Source: Cylindrobasidium torrendii FP15055 ss-10
Lineage: Eukaryota > Basidiomycota > Agaricomycetes > Agaricales > Physalacriaceae
Reading direction: 5' to 3'
Assembly (NCBI GenBank): GCA_000934385.1
Contig: KN880832.1
Span: forward strand, 1-16,202
Length of the DNA: 16,202 nucleotides
The notes beneath the pieces are model-generated. The model was not told the DNA's origin and did no database searches. It saw nothing but the letters and a program-made list of their open reading frames with translations. Position numbers and translations under genes: made by a program. Below, piece by piece: positions 7,841 through 16,039 of this stretch (positions within the stretch are counted from its first letter, which is position 1; each line of letters begins with the position of its first letter).

Positions 7841-10077
7841 TCAAACTCGTATCCAGCCAAGTTTGTAGCCCGGGCAGATCTCTTGAATGAGAGGGTGCTT
7901 ATGCGTGTCCGGCCACCCACGCAATGGCTCGATTGAAAACGAAGTCCGAAGGTTATGCATGAAGCCCCAGAGGGAGTTTGGCTGGCCAATCTCAAGCTTG
8001 TCATGCGCGACAAAAACCTCCCAGTGATATAAAATATCGATGTATGCCTTCTTGTTGAAATTGTTGTCGTAATTGCGTAGCTCGTCGGGAGTCATAAACT
8101 TGAACGCACGGCGTCTACATACTATGTACAACCATGTTGATTCAGAAAACCAAGGGATCTTTCCTAGTATTGGGTCTGCATTGTTGGATGCGAAATTGTC
8201 AGGACGAGTGAGATGTTGGCACTTGCAGATTATGAACGCGGCGAATTTTGCATCAAAACCGCATGCTATCAGGCCTGATAAAGTCGACTTCTCGGAGTCT
8301 GGGACGTTGAACTCTGGCAGGTCTTTCAAACCGACGAACGCAAGTAGCTCTGGATCTGTGTCAGGGCCAAGGTTCTTTACCGATATCTTTTCCATCCATC
8401 CGCGCCGAATACATGATGTACTGCGCCAGTAGCGTTCTAGCCTGTCGTGATATGAGGGATTGGACGATTGCTGCCGATATTTGTCGAATTCTGAATCTTT
8501 GTAGTCAAAGGTAACGCCGAACGCGAATAATTTGTAGGTATAAGAGTCCCTCGAGTTTTTCAGGAAGAATGCAGGGAATGCCCCAAGCGACTGAAAGACC
8601 AAGGGTTTGACCGAAGAGTTATTTGCTGTGATGATCACCCAGGAAAGAGTATTGCATAACCTGACAGCCAGGTCCATACGGCCTATGTAAGTAGGGGCAG
8701 CTGCGTGTCGTTCTGCAAGCCGTACATTGGCAGCCATGTCATTGTTGTCGTCTGAAAGAGCCCAACGAATTGTGTTCGAGATGATGTCGGAGGATGTTGT
8801 TCTGTATGGCGATTGAACCGAGATCACCGCAATGACGATGGAGGAGAGGTAGAGCGTGAAGGAAATCCCAGAGAGGATTCCAACGACGATGGAAAGAGCC
8901 TTTTGCAGCGGGGATAAGAACACGACGAGCCCGAGAAGAAACAGCCCAAGAGCAAGGTGGAGAACGGTGGGAAGGAGTCCAATGATGGTGCGCACGGCCC
9001 ACTTCTCCATGCCATCGTAGCGAAACTGGCGAATCAACGCGCGATCGCGAGCTGAGCCGGATATGAACGAGGTGTATTGTCGAAGCCACTGCTTCGAAAG
9101 CACCGCGAACAGCGCCGACGACAGGCTCAGCGTGAGGCTTGTGAACCACAAGCCGTTGACCCAGACGTCGGATCGTGCGATTGACGGTGCGATGTCCGCA
9201 TGTGCTATGTTTCTCACCGACTCGCCCGTGGCCATCGCGCGCTGCACGGAAACGAGTTCGACGAGAAGGGAAACCGCAATGGCCGAGTTGTCCGGGGAAA
9301 GAGATTGAGACGTCTGTGCCACGAACGTCGTGAGGACCGCCGAAAACAGACCCGCCTATCATTTCGCAGTATGAGCATGAGGTCAGACGTTATGCGAGGT
9401 CAAACTCACGAAGACCAGTAGGATGTCGAGACTATCCGATGCCTCCCCAACCATCTCCGCATCGAAAATAGCAGCCTCGTCGTTGTACATCCACCATACA
9501 CGAGCGTTCTCAGAGAGCTCCTCGTGTCGTGGGTCCGGCGGATACTTCTCCTCATAATCAGCTATTACAAATGCAATCAGGAAAATTGTGCTCCAATACA
9601 AACATAACGCACCGTTGTTGTAGGCACCAGGCATAGCGAGCGGCTGGGTAAACTGTTTCTCGGTTTGCTTCCCCGACATCAACCATCTCTTCAGCCCGAA
9701 AAAGGTTGCTTTGAATTGCTCTGAAGGCTGAGGGATATGGCCGTCCTTGGCGTTACCAGAGACGGGCGGAGGGCTGGGGCTGTTCCCTATGAGGAAGGTT
9801 GAAGCGGTTTGTGTGAGCGCTCTGAGATACGACGTACCTTCATCCTCCTCAGCTAATAACTCCTTGGCTACGGCATCGAAGATGCGCGCTAGACTGTTCA
9901 AGACTTTGGTGACAGTGTCGTCCATGGTACTATCTTGGGCTAGACACGAGCGTCAGTGCGCAAATCGCACGCATAGAACGATGTTGCCGTACGACTCGGC
10001 CCCGACTTCGACTCGTCGATAGACGTGGCTCTCTCCTTCCCCTTCCCGCTCGTCGATGCCGTATTGTTGTCGTCCAT
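7841..10077 (-). CDS. DUF6535 domain-containing membrane protein
   Basis: Proposed minus-strand exons are 10077-9993, 9939-9838, 9786-9613, 9561-9410 and 9355-7841; all junctions are GT-AG and keep phase, giving 675 residues. Introns are 53, 51, 51 and 54 nt. The start ATG has strong context (gaaccATGG) and begins MDDNNTASTSGKGKERATS, a Ser/Thr-rich cytosolic-looking tail. The DUF6535 signature follows: NARVWWMYNDEAAIFDAEMV (about 132-151), a membrane segment LDILLVFAGLFSAVLTTFV, WVNGLWFTSLTLSLSSALFA (about 236-255), KQWLRQYTSF, RQFRYDGMEKW, and two further hydrophobic spans at about 293-318 and 322-349. The C-terminal half (350-675) is soluble-looking and not recognised. DUF6535 proteins are numerous in Agaricomycetes and have no established function. 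The second and third introns are open and in frame, so unspliced readings look deceptively intact. I find no disabling change. Confidence 0.9.
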
Positions 10078-11464
10078 GGTTCGTCGCGAAAACACAGGAA
10101 ATGATGATGGTCGTCAAAAGTAGGGTCTGTCTGGCCTCGAGGATTCCTGGCAAGTGAATGCACAGCATGGACGTCATTGACAACTCATTCTGAGGTTGGA
10201 CTCACGGAATGAACGTGTATAGTACTGTATTCCGGCGTCCCAGACGCACCGGACGTGCAGAATAGTCCAAGGATGTCGATGAGGTGGCTGCCATTCCATT
10301 TAATGGATCGTATGTGTTCGAACCCGCGCCGTCCTCGTCCACCGAACCCAGACAAGTCGCTTCATGCACTACGGACCGATCCCTTGATTGAGATGGACTG
10401 ACTGGCAAACCAAAGATTGCGAATTGTAAGTAAGCAAAGACGTCCGAGCATTGCAACTGGTGCTGAACGCTAATTCACAAAGATACCCTACGCCGCGCAG
10501 ACACACTAACTTTTGTTCCCACGACCTTTGCGCGCAAAGCTTATGTGACTTGCCAGCTGTGCCAGGAAAAAACCGCACACTAGCCGATAAGTCTGTCGTA
10601 TGTGAAATTTGACACTTCGACTTGGGCAAATGAGGTTCGGTAGGAATTGACATGTGTACTGAATATCAGTGACTGTTGTGAAAGAGAGATGACGGACGGA
10701 GGCACCAGACTTCTTGTGAATTTAAAACTCGCACCGTCGCCAAACAAAAGCGCTGAGGTGGTAGGAAGTAAGCTAGGCATGGGCGGCATCAGACCGCGGC
10801 ATCGATCAATCCGCGTTTGATGGTGGCTGTGCGACTTGCTCTGCTGCTTTGCGCCATGATCTAACGGTGGTGACCTGCTTGCACGATTCGACACGCGTAG
10901 AGAAATCGAGCGGATATAACGGCCTGGATGTGAACACTGCCATTCGGGAGGTGGGCGGGGCGCGTTCTGGAAGGGCTACGCCATTTTTCATGCAGTGCGT
11001 CGCCAGTCAATTTCCTCTTTTTCCGTGCTCAAATGTGTATCAGACTACTTACTCCCAAGTATTGTTTTTTTCGGTCTCACTGGGAATAACTATTGTGCGT
11101 TCATGGATACTTCATACCACTTGCTTGCCTCTCCTGCGCTTTGTACAGTGACCATTATGGCACCGCCGGGCCGCCTGTCTCGACTTCCTACGAGAATGCT
11201 GGATGCTTAGACTCATTGAACTTCGCGGCTCTGTTGTCCATATCCCACGTACCTCCTCACCCGATGTCGGATCCAGGCGCATTCCCGTGGCCGAGTAAGC
11301 TCATCAATGCGCCCTTGGCGTGATGCCTTAGTACATCTTCCTCACAAAGTCGCTCTGGATAAAGCTTACCCCCATACTGATGCTTTAAAGTGCAACAAGC
11401 GCATCAACACGCCGCAGGCTTGTCTTCGAAGGCTTGTTCAATAAGTATTGGTATGTTGTCGAGC
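10078..11464. other. No supportable gene
   Basis: Upstream region of the DUF6535 gene. Several open frames of 60-104 codons occur on both strands (for example minus 10991-10806 and 10653-10369), but none has a recognisable motif, and neighbouring frames could not be joined by convincing splice sites. The promoter of the DUF6535 gene should lie just right of 10077; I see no clear TATA box. Confidence 0.35.
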
Positions 11465-11925
11465 GCCCCCGGCTCCCCGCACGGTGCTCATCAGTGTCTC
11501 TGTACTTCTCACTTGACGCGAGCTTACATCCAGTATTGATGGGATAACATGGCTCTGGAAGGAGAATAGCACCTAGGCACGACTCGGATGCATGACCGCT
11601 TTGCAGACATAGGGATTTCGCGGGACCTGTTCAGTGTGTCGCGATTACATATGTATCAGTGCGTCTTTGCTTCTGTCTCTTGCTTTTGAGAGAAAAATGC
11701 TAATCTGGAATCAGACACCGGTCGAACACCGTGCTCTCCAGGCGCTGCGCCTTTCTTCCCCCGCGCCTTTCTCCCCCCAGTACCGCGGATTATTCTGAAG
11801 CAACCCTGATAACCTTAACCTCCCCGTTCTAGCGACACACGCAATCCCGCAAACGAGGATATCCCTCCGTGTGCAAGTTCTCTATCATCAATATTCCATG
11901 GTAGCGTATTCAATCAACTCTTTGT
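11465..11925 (+). repeat. Direct repeat C, copy 2
   Basis: Counterpart of 6755-7110; the strongest block is 11750-11905. This copy has an extra CCCCCGCGCCTTTCT-type duplication (GCGCCTTTC appears twice at about 11748-11772). Copy 1 is followed after about 75 bp by repeat A, but copy 2 is not, so the two repeats moved or were copied separately. Confidence 0.75.
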
Positions 11926-11926
11926 C

Positions 11927-12132
11927 ATGCTCACGGAGTTGATTCAGGGTGGGGTCGAGAAAGAGACGCTGCAAAGTTGATGAACAACCCCAAGTTGAGG
12001 GGGAACGCGACCATCGAGCTGAAGCTGAACACGCAGAAGCTGACACTGACATGCTCAGAGGACCGTCTCCGGCTTCGGGGGATGAACGACCCCATAGGAT
12101 CCCATCAAGATGATGCTAGCTTGACAGAATGA
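11927..12132 (+). pseudogene. Possible frameshifted coding remnant
   Basis: An ATG at 11927 opens MLTELIQGGVEKETLQS and stops (TGA). One base out of frame an overlapping ATG continues MNNPKLRGNATIELKLNTQK and on to a TGA at 12130-12132. A single missing base near 11978 would join them. Codon content is protein-like, but I do not recognise the product, and a chance arrangement is possible. Confidence 0.3.
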
Positions 12133-12773
12133 GCGTGAGAACGTAGTAGGTTACTGTGGAATGGTCGCCTTCTCGGACAGTGATACCTTTCTTGTATCGA
12201 GTGTTCTGTGTTCTACTTTGTAAGTATTGTGCGTCAGCCGCCCCTCCGATTTACGATGGACGAGTCCTCTGCACTATAAAACGGAATTGGCTATTTTTGT
12301 TTTAAAAAATCATAACTTGATCTTTTGTTTCGGAGAACGGCGGAGGGGCGCTGCTCAGGCCTCTTTGCAAAATGGATGCTGGTCTCTGCAACATGCTATG
12401 GCTGCAGCTGTATACTATGTGCTTGGACGCACTGCTAACTATGGACGGACGGAGACTTGTTTATCCTTGAATGATGTTATTCTTCTTATTTCTTGGTAGC
12501 ATTGGACGTGGGCGCTTCTCAGACTATAAAGCGTAATCCTGTATATGTGTACCAGCAGCTTGAAATGAGCGTTGAAGTATACATACAGTCGATCGGATTA
12601 AAGCTATGTAAGATACTGTGAGTGTCACAAGAGGACACATGAGGGAACCACTCCACCTCGTACAACACTCAGAGTCGTCGCGCTACGTCTTATGGTTGTC
12701 TTCTACGTTTCTAGATGGCGAATGATTTGACAGAGGCTCACTTTTCCTGCGGGGGAAACTTGTAGGCATCATT

Positions 12774-12785
12774 GTGATTCAACAT
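12774..12785 (+). repeat. 5' target-site duplication
   Basis: GTGATTCAACAT, identical to 13239-13250. The two copies flank the truncated retrotransposon at 12786-13238. Confidence 0.85.
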
Positions 12786-13238
12786 ACGAGTGGAACAGAA
12801 GAGACATGTTCGAGAGAATGCAACAACAGGGGATGGATGCGACGATGCAGAACTTGCTCAACACACCGAAGGGGGCGGAGATCACGCTCAAATATGTGCA
12901 CGATTCAGGAAGGTTGAAGAAGGGAGCCTTCGGAGGGGGGCTGGAGAGATGGAGAGAGAAAAACAGATGCGAAGGGTGGTTGGATTGAACATGATAGCAG
13001 ACGCGAAGCAGAGACACCACGAGGCAAACACGCAGTAGGGGAATCCCACGGGGAGACCTGGAGAGTTCCGAAACGGACTCACGAGTACAAACTCGAGTAG
13101 ATGTACATAAGACCATAAAGTAGAGAAAAACGTAGGGTAATATGGGTACTTACTTAGAGTAGGTACTTAGCCGAGACCCCTTACATACGCTTCGCGTAAT
13201 AGGAGAAAGGATTAAAGTAAAAAAAAAAAAAGTAAAAA
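12786..13238 (+). mobile_element. 5'-truncated non-LTR (LINE-type) retrotransposon
   Basis: A 453-bp segment is bounded by perfect 12-bp direct repeats (12774-12785 and 13239-13250) and ends in an A-rich tail: a run of 13 A (13219-13231) followed by GTAAAAA. A target-site duplication of this length plus a 3' poly(A) is the hallmark of target-primed reverse transcription, and 5' truncation is usual for LINEs. The plus strand keeps an open frame to the TGA at 12986-12988 that includes LLNTPKGAEITLKYVHDSGR; this may be the end of the element's polyprotein, but I cannot match it firmly. A processed pseudogene moved by LINE machinery is the main alternative. The duplication has no mismatch, so the insertion is probably fairly recent. 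Confidence 0.8.
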
Positions 13239-13250
13239 GTGATTCAACAT
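13239..13250 (+). repeat. 3' target-site duplication
   Basis: GTGATTCAACAT directly after the A-rich tail; identical to 12774-12785. Confidence 0.85.
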
Positions 13251-13631
13251 CGTCTGTTGGTATGTACTTATGATTATCTCTCCGGGCACAGTTTGTTCAT
13301 TTTCTCCTGCACACTGCTTTGTGACGGACAGCTTCATCTGTGGAAGCTCAAACAGACTCTGATGCGCTGGAGTTCGTTACCCGCCGGGATTACTACGGAG
13401 AAAGTACTCTGACTTTGAACAGTGACGGATCGATAATAAATAAAAGCTCGTACCTGCATACATACATATGTAAGTTTAAATAAATTCACACTGCGTATAT
13501 CCCCTATACACCCTGATAAATACCAACTTTACCCTTGGAGAGCAAATCCAACGAATGAATGAATGAATGAATGAATGTGCGCGCTCGTTGGCTTCTGTGA
13601 GCAGAACTTGAGCGCTTGAGCACTGAGCCTT
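13251..13631. other. Intergenic, 3' flank of the expansin-like gene
   Basis: No gene is seen. It carries the GAAT microsatellite at 13553-13577 and otherwise AT-rich, unremarkable sequence. Confidence 0.4.
13553..13577 (+). repeat. Microsatellite (GAAT)6
   Basis: Six perfect copies of GAAT, directly readable, in the 3' flank of the expansin-like gene. Confidence 0.95.
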
Positions 13632-14723
13632 TTAACACGCTGCGCCTTTGGTCCAGACGTCTATTATCCACGCATTAGCAAAGACCCTCACACAAAAGAA
13701 GAAAGAAACGAAGGAGAAAGGAAGGAAAGAACGGAAGCAAGCAAGGAGGAAGGAAGAGAAACGCATACCAGTCGTCCCCGGAACCTCTCCCTGCGTCCAC
13801 CACTTCGCAGTCCAGACGAACCCATTGTACGACGCTGTCATGCCGCCCGTGAACACGGCGGAGGCGGACCAGGCGGTTGTGCCGCTGCAGCTTCCTGGTA
13901 TCGCAGTCAACATACAGCCATGGCACGAGCGACTCGGCGTCAGGAAAGTAAACTTACCTCCACTTCCTCCACCACTTCCTCCACCAGTGCTTCCTCCACC
14001 AGACCCGCCGACAAAGTCCCACGAAATCCCAGACGTGATGCGCCCAACGCCAACGGGGTTGTCGACGAGCTGCTGCATCGCGACGAGCGTGATGTCGAGG
14101 TCGTACAGCGCGCAGGTCGGGCAGTTGTCTCGGACGGTGACGTCGACGGAGCGGGAGCCGTCTGTTCAGTTCAAAGTAAGTGTTTGTTTGTTTGTTTGTT
14201 TGTAAGAGGGAAGAGGTAGTAGATGTTGGAAAACGACAGTATGGGACGAAGTGGGAAGGAGAGAAAGAGGAGAAGGGAAAACGTACAAGTGATACGAATG
14301 ACCTTTCCACAGATCGGGTTCCTAAAGCAACAGAGGTAAGTTCCCACGTCCGTCGAGCTGAGGAAGAAGAGGTCCTCACAGGTTAGGGTTTGCCGTCGCA
14401 CCACTGTCAATTCATGGTCAATATCAACGCGAGACAGGATAAAGGGAGAGGAAAGGAAGGACGTACGGATAACTATTGAAAAACGAAAGCGACACCGCAG
14501 CGACGTATTCCGAGTTGCTACTGCTGACACCGCATGCGCCGAGGCCTGTATCGTAGTACGTGACTACGTCCTCGTTAGCACGAGAAATATACATTGAGTA
14601 CGGCGTGCACGCACCATCACCAGAGTACGCGCGCGCCGCGAGGGAGGTGGAGGTGGAGGTGGGTAAGGCGAGTGCGGCCGAAGCAAAGGCAAGAAGGGAT
14701 GTGGTGAATTTGCTGACGAACAT
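13632..14723 (-). CDS. Secreted expansin-like (double-psi beta-barrel) protein with CBM5/12-type module
   Basis: Minus-strand exons are 14723-14615, 14563-14467, 14403-14380, 14321-14287, 14161-13958, 13894-13769 and 13660-13632: 207 residues, all introns GT-AG, all phases consistent. The first intron (51 nt) is open in frame but has a CTAAC branch site (14578-14574), and its removal yields GDVTYYDTGLGACG, the family signature. Layout: signal peptide 1-20, double-psi barrel about 34-138 (TYYDTGLGACG, NPICGK, VRDNCPTCALYDLD, GRITSGISWDF), a Gly/Ser linker to 157, then a CBM5/12-like module 158-207 (AWSASAVFTGG, VWTAKWWTQGEVPG, final Cys). Such proteins are exported and thought to bind or loosen cell-wall polysaccharide without hydrolysis; the module suggests chitin or a similar ligand. 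The acidic and Cys residues typical of the barrel are present. It looks intact. The 24-nt and 29-nt exons make it easy to mis-annotate. Confidence 0.92.
14181..14202 (+). repeat. Microsatellite (GTTT)n in an intron
   Basis: About five perfect TTTG units inside the 125-nt intron (14286-14162) of the expansin-like gene. On the coding strand it reads as CAAA repeats about 20 nt before the acceptor. Length change here could alter acceptor recognition. Confidence 0.9.
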
Positions 14724-14761
14724 TGCAAAGGAAAGTATGGAAGGAGAGGAAAGGCCTTGGC

Positions 14762-14827
14762 GTCGAAGGATGGAGACCGTAGCTTCGAGGAATGAAGTCT
14801 TTAGCTTCGAAGGATGAAGTCTTTAGC
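14762..14827 (-). repeat. 22-bp tandem repeat in the leader of the expansin-like gene
   Basis: Three head-to-tail 22-bp units: 14762-14783 (diverged), 14784-14805 and 14806-14827. The last two differ only at about two positions and share ATGAAGTCTTTAGCTTCGA. They lie between the TATA-like box and the start codon, so they are probably transcribed as 5' UTR. Confidence 0.75.
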
Positions 14828-14872
14828 GAAGATCGAGTCCTTGAAGAATTCATAGGACGCGTCTACATCTCC

Positions 14873-14880
14873 CTTTTATA
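14873..14880 (-). promoter_or_regulatory. TATA-like box of the expansin-like gene
   Basis: TATAAAAG on the minus strand, about 150 nt upstream of the ATG at 14723. With initiation about 30 nt downstream, a leader of roughly 120 nt carrying the 22-bp repeats is expected. It is inferred from sequence and position only. Confidence 0.55.
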
Positions 14881-14962
14881 CAGCATTCAACCCTAGGTAC
14901 CTGTAAGAGTATGTCGAGCCAATGTGTCGAGGTTCATATTTTGGTAAGGAACCTCCAAAGCG

Positions 14963-15593
14963 ATGCCCAAAGATGCAGCCCAGGTCGCATTCCCAAGATG
15001 CCCGTGCGCTTTGAATGAGGCACTCGACAATAATCTGCAGGCACTCGGGGGAATAAGCGTGTGTGATTCCTTATGGAGGTAAAGAAATGCGCGTGGGTTT
15101 CCGTCGTAGCGTTGTCTAAGTATCCTGGAAGCGTCGTGTATCCCGGTAGCGGCACGAGTCCCGAACCAGACGAGGAGCGTACGAGGCCAGCGAGTGAGTA
15201 TACGAATAGAGATGTAGCCAGCCCATCATCGTTTCATACCGAAGGAAAAGCAATGATATCGCTAGATGTCCAGATCCCTCTACAAGCATGGCGCGCACGG
15301 ATGAGACAGGGCCGGTTCCTCAGCAGCTGGAGATCTGAAGTATCAACCACATCACCAGATGCGTCTGAGCTGGCTATACGTCTGAGACGGGTTCGGGAAG
15401 AGAAAATCGTGGATCAAGCGAAATGTTCGAGCATGTAAGTAGTTGTGCTCATCGTGGTTCCAGGTCAAGAAACGAACTAGATGAAATGAGTCGACTTCGA
15501 TCGTGGCAGGCAAACGCGTCTTCCTTGCGCTTAAGTTTGCGAATCATCGCGCTGGTATCTTCCAATACTCAGAACGGTAGTAGCATCCATTAA
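14963..15593 (+). CDS. Uncertain small spliced gene (unrecognised product)
   Basis: A possible plus-strand model has exons 14963-15078, 15121-15193, 15274-15434 and 15464-15593, phases consistent, about 159 residues. It begins MPKDAAQVAFPRCPCALNEA; the third exon is helical and charged (DASELAIRLRRVREEKIVDQ). Donors GTAAAG, GTGAGT and GTAAGT are good, but the last intron would be only 29 nt, unusually short; a 75-nt alternative (15435-15509) gives a shorter tail. An unspliced ORF from ATG 15073 to 15438 (121 codons) overlaps the same third exon. The minus strand is also open at 15124-14893 and reads protein-like (GHLGNATWAASLGIALEVPY), so even the strand is uncertain. No family recognised. 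Confidence 0.3.
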
Positions 15594-15670
15594 GAGTTGA
15601 ATACTATTATACATGCGTGCTCACTACACATAAAAAATATCGAGGGTCATCCCATAAACCCCTGAAGCAA

Positions 15671-15753
15671 GGCTACTTGGCGCAATGGTAGCGCGTTTGG
15701 CTTCGATCGCCCTACGTACCAAAAGGTTGCAGGTTCGAGTCCTGCAGTGGTCA
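15671..15753 (+). tRNA. tRNA-Arg (anticodon TCG) with an 11-nt intron
   Basis: A full cloverleaf can be drawn. Acceptor stem GGCTACT/AGTGGTC (15671-15677 with 15746-15752, two G-T pairs), D stem GCGC/GCGC with loop AATGGTA, anticodon stem TTTGG/CCAAA (15696-15700 with 15719-15723), T stem GCAGG/CCTGC with loop TTCGAGT, discriminator A. The 18 nt between the anticodon stem halves resolve into a canonical loop CTTCGA-A plus an 11-nt intron (15707-15717) after position 37. Mature length is 72 nt. The A box (TGGCGCAATGG) and B box (GGTTCGAGTCC) are good. The body resembles eukaryotic tRNA-Trp in its D arm, but the anticodon reads TCG, which decodes CGA (Arg). Confidence 0.85.
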
Positions 15754-15754
15754 C

Positions 15755-15758
15755 TTTT
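15755..15758 (+). terminator. RNA polymerase III terminator
   Basis: TTTT one base after the discriminator base of the tRNA gene, as usual for Pol III termination. Confidence 0.75.
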
Positions 15759-15838
15759 GTTGGGTCTTCAAACGGTCGCTTGATGTTTTTTGAAGTGTGG
15801 ACTTAGGACTACTGGTCACGTTCACAGTTCACAGTACT

Positions 15839-15859
15839 AATGTACTATGTACTATGTAC
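15839..15859 (+). repeat. Short 7-bp tandem repeat
   Basis: AATGTAC followed by two TATGTAC units; a minor tandem array downstream of the tRNA. Confidence 0.7.
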
Positions 15860-15902
15860 AATACAGGATCTTAAGTTGGCGGACGGTACATAGGGCTCCG
15901 AA

Positions 15903-16039
15903 CCGTGTGACACACGGCCACGGCCGTGAAAAACACGGTGTTAATACGGTCACGGCCGTATAAAACACGGTGCTTAGACGGTCACGGCCGTGGAAAACAC
16001 GGTGGGTACACGGTGGGTACACGGTGCCTCGACACCGTG
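15903..16039 (+). repeat. GC-rich 32-bp tandem repeat with palindromes
   Basis: Three 32-bp units (15919-15950, 15951-15982, 15983-16014) each begin CACGGCCGT and contain AAAACACGGTG, ending in ACGGT; an 11-bp part (GGGTACACGGT, 16015-16025) is repeated once more. The array is preceded by a perfect interrupted palindrome CCGTGTGACACACGG (15903-15917) and closed by CACGGTG...CACCGTG (16020-16026 with 16033-16039). Every unit core is itself near-palindromic (ACGGCCGT), so many alternative hairpins can form. No coding frame of note runs through it. Confidence 0.9.

Noticed and set aside
7841..9322. A 493-codon frame starting at GTG 9322 as a stand-alone DUF6535 protein.
   Set aside because: It lacks an ATG and the first half of the domain. 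The four upstream exons join in phase and restore the family signature.
10202..10991. Overlapping minus-strand frames upstream of the DUF6535 gene as one multi-exon gene.
   Set aside because: I could not find splice sites that join them in phase, and no segment resembles a known domain.
12790..13038. An 82-codon plus-strand frame overlapping the retrotransposon as a host gene.
   Set aside because: It lies wholly inside the segment bounded by target duplications and poly(A), so it is element sequence at best, and probably a shadow frame.
14424..14723. A 99-residue unspliced secreted protein from ATG 14723.
   Set aside because: It includes a 51-nt segment with donor, CTAAC branch and acceptor that interrupts the family signature, and it reads on into the next intron.
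15703..15722. Reading the tRNA as tRNA-Trp using the CCA at 15719-15721 as anticodon.
   Set aside because: Those bases are needed for the 5-bp anticodon stem with TTTGG. Shifting the loop destroys both that stem and the variable-loop length.
15919..16025. The 32-bp tandem units as a CRISPR array.
   Set aside because: The units are contiguous with no unique spacers, and the host is a eukaryote.
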